Source: Coptis chinensis (lineage: Eukaryota > Streptophyta > Magnoliopsida > Ranunculales > Ranunculaceae). Taken from it: a stretch of 64,000 bases of DNA. Under the pieces are notes generated by a model. That model saw only the letters and a list, made by a program, of their open reading frames with translations, made no database searches and had not been told where the DNA came from. A program made the translations under genes and the position numbers. The DNA is taken from NCBI GenBank assembly GCA_015680905.1, contig CM027382.1, positions 5,766,001 to 5,830,000 of the forward strand, in the 5' to 3' direction. Of the stretch, positions 41,176 to 50,521 are shown piece by piece; position 1 is the first letter of the stretch; every line of letters starts with the position of its first letter.

Positions 41176-42883
41176 CTAGCTTGTAGGCCCGTGCATACGC
41201 ACCGGTTCTCTCAACTCTCAAGTAGATAACTCTCCCTAATCTTAACTCTCAACTCTCAAGTAGCTTATCATTTGCCATAATCTTCTTCAAGTCTGCTCCA
41301 TTAAATCCATCGTTCATTCCAAATCTAAGTTGACAAATAAAAAAAAAAAAACAATTTAATTATAGACAAACCTAAATAGATTCATCAAAAAAATTGGTCA
41401 TGACATATTGCTTTTTTCGTTCATATCTTCATAAATGTATGATATAGTCACTACTGTCGAGTAGTTCTAAGATATTGAGACATATACCTATTATCTCCTC
41501 CTATGTGAACAATGGTCACCATCAATCAAGATGGTTCATCCTTAAAGTTTGTACCTTATACCTATTAGCAAAAACACCATCTTTCTAATCAAATTAATAT
41601 GGAACCCCAAAAATTCAAATGCCCTTTCTCTCATGTTCAATATATTTATCTCAATTGATTGTGCGACGATCAATTAATTCAACTATTTAATATTTACCAT
41701 TTATGTGAAAAAACTTAAACTAATGAGATACAATTCAAACTACTAAAGATGTATTACATAGGAAATGGCTTTTATATATTATTTTTTAAATATTTAAAGA
41801 ACAAATTGCCATTCATGAAAAAATTAAGTAATTTACCGTCATTGTTTTTAGAATGTGAGTTTTTGGAAAAAGAATATATAGACAACGATGGAAAGAATCT
41901 TATTGCAAAACTGAAGGTTATGGGGGAAAATTGCTTACTTGATCGAACTGCCTAGAACGGCCTTACTGCCTTCTTCTTCATTGTGATTGGGGGTTTCCTT
42001 TTTCTGTTAAGAAGAATAAGAATTGCGTTTTTATATAGCTTCGATTGAATAGACATTTTAAACCCAAAAACAGGTGTTAATATTTGTTCAATTGATAGAT
42101 ACTATGAAAATTGTAGGTCATGACTCAGATTAGGAAAAATCAGAGTTATCAAAGAGAGAGGGAGAGCACCTTTTCCGTATGACCTTAGTGCTATCTGAAT
42201 CAATCCCTGAACTCCAACCATTAGAAAATGCATTTTGATCACGATTTAAGCAAGAAACCAATTGTTTCCAACATCTTTCATTCGAAATTAAGGCAGTAGA
42301 AACTATTAATTGATTACGAATAAATTGACTGGCGAATTGCTTCTTCTTCCTTCGTCAATAAGAGCTCTTCATTTTTTTAAGGTTGAGAACTCGTGGTTTT
42401 GGCTTTGGGTGTTTTATTTTTTTCGGTTAATAGTATTTTGGGTCTTGAGGATTCCTAGTTGAAGTCAAAGGTTTTTTTTTTTTTTTAGATTCAAATTTTG
42501 TGTTTAAATAATTCGTAGTGATTGCGAATTGGTTTAAAGATTGGCATGTAATTGTTTTGTTCTTATTATATATATCTCAAGAACATCTATCTAATCTCCA
42601 GCAAATCCAATGTATGATTTATTTTGTAGTAGGGACCGAGTCGCAAATAATCAAAATATTGGTCTGACTTTTAATTAATTTTGGGTACCCAATTAAAAAA
42701 TGTGCTGACGTGGCCTCCTGAAAATCCATATGAGCATTTTCACCCTCTGTGCAATAATAGATTTAGATTGCACATACACTCCAAACACTTGAATCTGCCA
42801 AGTCATATTTTGGTGAGAATCATTACCTACCATTGGATGAGGTCTTTTGGTCCCCACACTTTCCTATTTTATTAGATAGAAGA
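41176..42883 (-). mobile_element. Helitron-like element, 1.7 kb
   Basis: The minus-strand 3' end (41176 upward) is hairpin CCGGTGCGTATGCACGGG, then CCTACAAGCTAG, nearly identical to the end at 40788. A plausible 5' end TCTTCTATCTAATAAAATAG lies at 42883, preceded by A. The interior has no recognised protein. The 5' limit is less sure than the 3' end. Confidence 0.5.
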
Positions 42884-43318
42884 TAGATACCCAAAGAAAA
42901 AATCAAAAATTAAATAGTAGTGGCAATTAAGGCTAATAACTCTCCCTTGTGGAGAATCCTACACCTGCCCATGCTTTTCGAGGTTTCTCACGTTAATTTA
43001 CCGTACTATGTTATAAACCTTAGCGAAGAAAACAAATCAACCTAAAAACTTATGAGCGAACCCAATATAAGGTTGGAGTCTTGGAAACTTGCAGTGTTCA
43101 ACGTTGAAACTGTAGAGCATGCTATCTTTATTTGTTATAAAATTAGTAGATTACTAAAATTTGGTTTGCTTCACCTCTAAGCTAGTTTTTTGTTTTGACT
43201 CATCAAATGCTCCTATTATTACTGTACATGAAGTAATCAACAAAATAGTTGGTCAAATAAGGATGATATATTAGCCTCATTCACTACTCTTACTTTATTT
43301 GGTTTGATATAAATAATT

Positions 43319-44183
43319 GAGGATTGCTAGCGTCCTGCCCTCTTCAGGGGTAGGACCATTCTAACCCAAATACAAACAAGCCAAATGACTTGTTGACCTC
43401 TTAGGTAAGTCACCACTTCAAACCATCAAAAAGAACATTAGATCAGTGATCGAGTTAACTCCATCTTCTCCAAGTCCAACAGAAAACAACATTACTCCGG
43501 TGCTACCCTTACATCGTCAACCTTAAGACCGACCGCCGGAGCATCGGGGGAATCTCAAATTCTATTTATTCAATATCCTTGGTTCACAATTAGTTCACTT
43601 TTAATTCCTCAATTCAAATAACCCCCTAACCTACTAACCACCCCCAACCCTCCTCTACCCATTCTCCACCACCTCAACCCTGCTACACATTCTCTGGCCG
43701 CCGGAATCCAATCAAGCCCAAGTCCCAAGTTTATTAATCCCCTTTAAACAAATGAAGAATTACTAAAACTTAATAAGTTAATAGTTAAAAAAAATTGAAG
43801 AATTACCACTTCCACCATAGAGTAATTTTACTTCGGCAATATAACCCCCTCTCTAAATTTCAGATCCAACTATGATGGTGGCATTGATAGTAGACATTGG
43901 TGGTGGTGTGTAGAGAGGATGAAGAAAAATTGAGAAGAGAAATCAAAAGAAAAAAGGAAATAACTAGACAAAACCAAATAATTATAATAAGAAGATGAGA
44001 ATAGTGGAAGTGGTGGTGCTCGATGGTTGACGGCGGCAGGTGGTGGTGGTGCTTGACAGAATTTGTAGTTGAGGACTGAATAAAACTCACTAAATTTTTT
44101 GCAAGTAACTAGTCACTCTTGCTTGTCTTTTATTTGGGTAGGATGGTCCTACCCCTTAAAAGGCAGGACCGCTAGCAATTCTC
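43319..44183. mobile_element. Non-autonomous Mutator-like element, 865 bp
   Basis: Inverted ends of about 65 bp: left GAGGATTGCTAGCGTCCTGC, right end (reverse complement) GAGAATTGCTAGCGGTCCTG, both continuing into GGGGTAGGACCAT. Perfect 9-bp flanking duplication TAAATAATT at 43310-43318 and 44184-44192. No transposase. A His-rich frame on the minus strand (44090-43860) has no family. The ends do not match those of the Pack-MULE at 12628, so it is a different family. Confidence 0.82.
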
Positions 44184-44292
44184 TAAATAATTTACTCTTT
44201 GACAATACTTATAAAACACTTGACTTTTCATAGATTTTGACACAAACACAACAATCTATTTTAATGAATCACTTTCCTGTTAACATCAAAAC

Positions 44293-44483
44293 ATGTGGAA
44301 ACCCTTTTGTATAGATGGTGGATTCGATTTAATTAGTAGTACTGATGGTGTTGGTTTTACCATTAATGAGTGGTATAAACATTTATCTTATGCAGGAAGC
44401 AAACACATCGCAACCAGTTATGCAGAAGAATCCGAATTGCAAGCTCTAAATCTTGGGCTTGAACCTGCGTCTTTTATAGGTAC
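44293..44483 (+). pseudogene. LINE-type RNase H fragment
   Basis: Encodes CIDGGFDLISSTDGVGFTI and AEESELQALNLGLE, the first two blocks (with Asp and Glu) of the plant non-LTR RNase H domain. No other part of a LINE is next to it. Confidence 0.55.
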
Positions 44484-45199
44484 TAGTCTCTTTTGTACGT
44501 GTTTTCGCCACGTTAACAATTTCTGATTTTATTTTATTTTTCATTGATTTTTGGACGTGAAACTACCATTTTACCCCTGCAAAAGACAAAATAAAAAAAT
44601 AAAACAAACAAATGGCATGAGCTGTAATATTTGTATTTAGAAAAGGATAAAATTGGATAAAAAAAATTAATGGCGTGATGAATTCACTGTTGAAGCCCTC
44701 GTTTTCTTTAAAGAAGTTAGATTAGATTAATTTACTCTAACTGCCAACACTTAACTAATTCTAATTCAAGCAGTTAAGACGCGGCAGTTTAAATTTATTA
44801 TTGAATGTATTGAGTCTTTTCTGTCTATGTCATTTGTCTTTTTTAAGATTATCTACTCCCCACGGTCGCTAATTCAACCTGCCCACGCCTCATGGCTGAA
44901 ACAACATAGTATGGACTTTGTTTGGTCAATAGAGTACAGACAGAGTTGTATAACTTACTTTGGGTTGGGCTGAGGTTGGTTCGGGTTGCCCCGGCCCACA
45001 CAGCACACCATCGCCAATGTTTTTAAGTGGCTGAAAATACAAAAAGAAAGCTAGGCGTTCGTTCTATCTCGGACTCGTACAAATTCATCACTACTGAAAG
45101 GTGCACACACTCTTTTCTCTCACATATTTTTTGTGTTCTAATTGTGAAAAAGAAAGAATGGACTAACTTTGATGCATGTTTTGGTTTCACAGTTGAGGG
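44484..45199. other. Upstream of the mTERF-like gene
   Basis: AT-rich, no coding sequence seen. Likely carries the promoter and 5' leader of the gene starting at 45200. Confidence 0.4.
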
Positions 45200-46976
45200 A
45201 TGCTGGGGAAATCATTGACTTCCCCTGTACTGACCTTTCAATCTGCTGCTACCCGTTGCTATGTATCCCCTGTAAGTCTCCTTTTCAATTTTTGTCTCAC
45301 GTTTTTTTTTACTCTCTGGGGAACTCATGGACCGATATTTGATCATTAGAAATGTTCATATTTCCAAATCATTTCAATATGAAGATTGTTTTGTTTTTTT
45401 TTTGGATTGGCAAGCCTGTTTTAAATGAGATCAGTAAGAAGCTGGCGGGGTTCGACCCCCAGACCTCTGGTATTATCACCCAAAGGTTTTACTGACTTTG
45501 CTAGTCGGCACCTGCATGAAGATTGACTTGCTAAGCTCTTAGCATTTATAGATGGTTGAAAATAATGTTATATAAACAAATCGGTTGGCTTTTCGAATAT
45601 GCACCTATTGAATACTAGTCTGATCTCACATTGGTTCCCTTAGCTTGGTTCGACGGTTAAAACTGGCGAGGCTAATCTCTGCAAGTTGTTAATCTTTACA
45701 GTGAGAATATTTGGGGGTTTTACTTTCATTATGCTTGTTGTTAGAGACTTTCGGATTTGAATTTTGTTAATGGGATCCTGAAAGAGTTTATAAGCAACAC
45801 TTTTTGAAGAACCATTGGTAGGGAGGGGATAGTTGGCTAACATTGAGGGGTATAAGCAACTAGAGGAGATGCTTAGATAGTGTCGAGGGTGCTAAAGTTC
45901 TGTTTAGATTATTTTCATTCTCTCTTAAATGGATTATGAAATGAGGAAGTGGCTATGCATTAGAATATGAGGATGGCAAGGGCGTTGATATAGTGGAAAA
46001 GGAAAGAACCCAAGGGGATCTTTCGTCGATGCTACAAGCTGTAATATGATTCCCTGGCAGAGTCTATCCAAAGTATGACTGCCTTTCTATACTAAAAGAG
46101 TAGAAGAACGAACTCGTGTAGCAATCTGAACAATGTCACGTTTCACAATTTAGCTCAGGTAACTTGAAAGCTGAGGAGAAAAGCAGATTGAGGTTTCCTT
46201 ATTGGAAGGTTTAGTTGCACTGGTGGAGCGTATTTAGTTGGAGCATATTTTATCCGTTGAAACCTTTTATTCATTTATGAACTGATATTATATTTCCATT
46301 ACATCATTACTTGCATAATAAGACTTAATATGTAGTAATCTATTTCTTGACTGTTTGCACTTCGTTTTTTTCCTTTTACTTTCAGTTGGATATTGCAACA
46401 TCCACACCAAATGCTACTAAGCTGAAAGTCTCACAGGAAATAAGACCAAGTTTTCAAACTGACGAGACTAGAAGAAGAGCTTGCTTATTTGTTTCTTCCC
46501 CGAGAAAGTGGAACTTATGTTCAACTGCACAAACCCAGGCTGTAACTTTAGGCGATGAAGAGAGGAAGACGTGGGAAGCATGCAGGGAAGCTCTGGTTGC
46601 ATTTGAGTTTAACGTCGAGGAGATAGACAAAATGCTGGGGAAAGCATTTGGACATGTCCATTCACCTTACTGGGGTGAAGCAAGAGCTAAAGAAGTTCCG
46701 AAACTTGAGGTAGTTAATGAAACATTGGATTATTTAAGAAGCTTAGGCCTTTCTGACAATGATCTAGGTAAGTTACTGAAGAAATTTCCTGAGGTGCTTG
46801 GATGCAGTCTTGATGAAGAACTGAGGAATAACGTTCAGGTTCTGGCAGACACATGGGGAATCAAAGGGAAAACTCTTCGAAGTCTTCTTCTACGTAATCC
46901 TAAAGTTTTGGGTTATAACATAGATTGTAAAGGAGATTGTATGGCTCAATGTACCCGTTGCTGGGTTCGTTTTTAG
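45200..46976 (+). CDS. Short mTERF-family protein, organelle-type leader
   Basis: Two exons, 45200-45271 and 46386-46976, joined in phase 0: 220 residues. The N-terminus MLGKSLTSPVLTFQSAATRC is Ser/Thr-rich and basic like an organelle targeting peptide. The C-terminal half has mTERF-type helices: VNETLDYLRSLGLSDNDLGK, FPEVLGCSLDEELRNNVQVL and LRSLLLRNPKVLGYNIDC. mTERF proteins bind nucleic acid in mitochondria or plastids and affect transcription or splicing. At 220 residues it is short for the family and has only two to three repeats. It ends in CKGDCMAQCTRCWVRF, four Cys spaced C-x3-C-x3-C-x2-C. The 1.1-kb intron contains a SINE. The start at 45200 is the first ATG that joins in frame to exon 2. 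Confidence 0.82.
45389..45515 (-). mobile_element. tRNA-derived SINE, copy 2, in the mTERF-like intron
   Basis: 127 bp flanked by a perfect 10-bp duplication ATGAAGATTG (45379-45388 and 45516-45525). Minus strand: CTAGCAAAGTCAGTAAAACC, CCAGAGGTCTGGGGGTCGAA (B-box), TTACTGATCTCATTTAAAAC, AGGCTTGCCAATCC, then an A tail. It is the best-preserved copy of the family. Confidence 0.85.
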
Positions 46977-47258
46977 CATGTAGTTCTGTAGTGCTATTAC
47001 AAAAGTGTGTATAATCTTGAGCTGCTGCCTTGGTTCTTGATAGCTACCTGAAAAGGGTAAATTCTGTAATTTGATACAGCAATACGAAAACAATCCATTC
47101 TAAGGAGTTGCTTGTGTATCACCGGAAAATATCGATTGAAAAGAGATGAATTCAGTCGGTATATATCGGAAAATATATATCCGTTATCGATTTTCACTGA
47201 TATATCGTTCAGCAGGTTACAGTTAAGTAACGACCGAGAGTGGAGACTGGCTGAGAAC

Positions 47259-48703
47259 ATGGCAGAAGTTTTGATGCCATCTTTTTCTCTCCCATGGCGA
47301 ACCAGAACTTCACCACCACCCACAGCCCTTTCTTGTTTTCCTTCTTCCATTGCTCTCTATCAACCAAGTGGTTGGCGGTTAGCAATGTGTTCAAACAACA
47401 AAGATAATTTAACTACAAGTAAGAAAAGTAGGGAAAGAGTGTTCTTTTTAGACGTGAATCCACTTTGTTATAACGGAAGTAGTCCAAATTTACACTCTTT
47501 TGCTCACTGGATTTCTCTTTTCTTCAGTCAAGTCAGTCTCACTGACCCCGTCATCGCTGTAAGCTTATCTACAAACAACAAACCCACCCCTTATCTACTT
47601 AGTCAATTATGAAATACTCGTGTTTACTTACAGGTTATTGATGGGGAAGGAGGGAATGAATATAGAAGGAAGTTATTACCATCATATAAAGCACATAGGA
47701 GGAAACTCACAACACAGTTTCCACCATCACACCAATTTCCAAGAGGTGTCGGTGAAAGGGAACATACTATTAAAGATGTCCTCAACAAGTGCAATGTTCC
47801 TGTGAGTCAGCATTATCTTGTATAGTCTGTGAAATTATATACATGTGAATTCAATATTGAGACGATAGATGCGTGTAGGTTGTAAAAGTTGAAGGCCATG
47901 AAGCAGATGATGTCATAGCTACTCTTGCAGAACAGGCTTTACAGAATGGAACTCGAGTAGTTATTGGATCACCTGATAAAGATTTTAAGCAGTTGATAAC
48001 TGAGGATTTGCAAATTGTTATGCCCATGCCAGAGTTGGGCCGGTGGTCCTTTTATACGTTGAAACACTACATAGATCAATACACTTGTGATCCAAGCTCC
48101 GATTTGAGCCTTCGTAAGTATAAAAACTTAAGATTATTGAAGCAATCCATTCAGAATTAGTACCATTTATCTGTGTTTGTTTATGATAGCTTTTACTAAA
48201 GTTTTTCTCATCCAGGATGCATTCTGGGTGATGAGGTAGACGGTGTTCCTGGGATTCAACATGTCGCTCCTGGTTTTGGTCGAAAGACAGCCCTGAAGCT
48301 CTTAAAGAAACATGGTTCTTTAGAATGTCTACTTAGTGCTGCCAAAGTAAGAACTGTAGGCAAACAGTATGTGCAAGAAGCTCTTAATAAACATGCTGAT
48401 TACCTACTGAAGAATTATGAAGTTCTTAGTCTAAGGAGGTATGCTTATTATCCTTCAATTTCTCAACAGAAGTGAATTGTACTCGTATTCCTCTTGTAGG
48501 TTGTTCCTATATTCTCAGTGTCCCTTGTACTTACCCGTCTCTGTAATACTTTTCTGTAAAGGGATGTTGGTGTTCATCTTGAGGATGAATGGTTACAGGA
48601 GAGGGAAACCAGCAATGATGCTGCTACCTTATCCGAATTTGCCAAACTGTTGGGAGAACCACAAAAGCTCAAGGAGCCAAAACGTCTCGTCTTGTTAAAA
48701 TAA
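47259..48703 (+). CDS. Organellar-type 5'-3' exonuclease (PolI-like)
   Basis: Five exons: 47259-47558, 47634-47801, 47879-48113, 48216-48438, 48562-48703; 355 residues, phases all close. It resembles the stand-alone plant 5'-3' exonucleases related to the N-terminal domain of bacterial DNA polymerase I (At3g52050 type, OEX). Residues 1-65 look like an organelle leader. The metal-binding signature is present: FFLDVNPLCYNG, VEGHEADDVIATLAEQ (about 160-175), IGSPDKDFKQLI (about 187-198), LGDEVDGVPGIQHV (238-251) and the DNA-binding GFGRKTALKLLKKHGSLE. The role is removal of 5' flaps or RNA primers during organelle DNA replication or repair. An upstream ATG at 47112 gives 49 more residues in frame but lacks leader-like character, so I start at MAEVLMPSF. 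Confidence 0.88.
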
Positions 48704-49860
48704 AATATAACTTGTAAGTACTTTGAACTTGCTAAACTTGATGGCCACTTAGAGAGATGCATTCAAGCATTCCATTTTCTACAAATTAGTGGTTGGGACA
48801 TGTCTTTGTTGTATACATTTGAAACTGCCTATATGAACAAAGGGACATGTGTTTGTCTCAACTATATATGGTTAATGAACTGATGTAGCAACAGAAAATT
48901 CCTTTGGTTAACATATGCATGTGAAATTGAATCAGGATCTAAAATAGCCCTCTATTCGGGTAGAACTTAATAGGGCAAGAGTTGCTTGAAGCAAATACTT
49001 GTTTTTTTTTGTGATGATAGTGAGCCTGCGCCCATATGACACAATTCCTTTTGGCATTTAAACAGCCACAATTGCCACGAGCATCCTTAATTTCTGCATA
49101 GTCCGTTGGATTGAATTTGCAAAAGCATTTTGTAGCAAAAGAATGCAATAGACCGAACACTCTATGGATATATTCCATGGAGACCAAAATACCAAATACA
49201 GGCTGAAGACTTTTTCTCTATGTTACATGGACACATATTGCGTGTGATATTCCTCAGTTTTTGATATTTCGCCATGTCAAACACTCCGTATCTGTGTCCG
49301 TGTCAATGTAACTTTGCTTTTCTGGAGTGGACGTATTTTCTAACTTTTGATGAATTCAGGTTGGTTTGCGTCAAGAAGTTCCATGTTGCTAATCCCTGAA
49401 GCAGAAACATGTTTTCCCATTTATTTAAAATTCTCACTTCCTCTCCCCCTACTGTCAACCACCAATGCTGTTGCCAAAACACTCGAGCAAATTCAAGTAT
49501 TCTCTCATATGTCTCAGTTATCTTCTTTCTTTAATATTGTGACTGGACGAAATTAAAGTGTGACTTGTGGATAACTTTTAGATAGCCAGGTTCTCTGCTT
49601 TAAATATGAGAAGGAACAACCTGATCTAGTTGCCTAGTTTGTAAAGATGCTTAGAAGTTAGGTCGTCACTGTTTCTAATACATGTAGGTTCTCAGTTGAT
49701 TCCTCTGCCTGTGTGTGTGTGTGTGTTTTGACTGCTGACAGAACTTCTACTCCGTCACTTGTTGATTCCACTTTTCTTTTCTTTTTTCCTTTTCCTATGA
49801 GTGCTTGTGTCTGTTACAACTATCTTACCTGCCTTTTGGAGTTCCTTCACGTTCTGATTG
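48704..49860. other. 3' flank of the exonuclease gene
   Basis: AT-rich with a (TG)n run at about 49709-49726. No gene identified. Confidence 0.4.
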
Positions 49861-49875
49861 TGGTTGTTTTTCAGA

Positions 49876-50102
49876 TATACGGAGAATCAGTCCTGAGCAA
49901 TTACGCAGACATGAAGTCAAGACACCGGGCAACACAAGGACACTCAGCAGAAGACCAGCTCAGTGTAACAGACTCTTACAACTTTCAGTCATGTAATGTA
50001 GCCGACTCTGTGAAGTCTATATCCAGCTACAATGTAACAGAACAGCAAGTTAATGAATCAAAGTTTCATTTGTTTCTTTCTTGGTTTCCTCTCAAGTTTT
50101 GA
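49876..50102 (+). other. Possible orphan 3' exon
   Basis: A pyrimidine tract and TTTTTCAG precede an open stretch. One frame reads IYGESVLSNYADMKSRHRAT and stops at 50100; another reads RRISPEQLRRHEVKTPGN and stops at about 49996. It could be an alternative last exon or 3' untranslated exon of the exonuclease gene. No family is recognised. Confidence 0.2.
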
Positions 50103-50169
50103 CCGGACCTACAACTTCATTACTATTATTGTGGTGATGGAACCATCTACTAGCACTCTAGCTAACTGG

Positions 50170-50188
50170 CACGTGTCTATGCCACGTG
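50170..50188. promoter_or_regulatory. Paired G-box motifs upstream of the PPR gene
   Basis: Two CACGTG hexamers at 50170-50175 and 50183-50188, 13 bp apart, about 340 bp before the PPR start codon. G-boxes bind bZIP or bHLH factors; use here is inference. Confidence 0.35.
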
Positions 50189-50521
50189 TGAATATAATTT
50201 TCGGTCAGTGGCAATTTCGTATTTGTGTGTAAAATTGAAAACAGTGTGATAAATGGAGTAAGAAGTGTCTAAATTTTACTGTACAAAGACGGTTTTACCC
50301 CTCTTCACACATTATTACAAACCTCAGTTCTAAATATAACCGTAATAATCAAAACTGGATAGGTGTATAATCGGAAACATCTACTGATCACTGAATCATT
50401 CGTTTTTATTATTGTAAAAGACACATTTACCCTTTATCTTAACCACCAACGGTAAAAAGTCGGTTAATCCAGTCACCAACGGTCACACTCTCATGTTTTC
50501 ACTCCCCGAGACCAACCTCCA

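Noticed and set aside
47112..47258. Upstream ATG as the start of the exonuclease
   Set aside because: In frame, but the added 49 residues are not leader-like, whereas the peptide from 47259 is.
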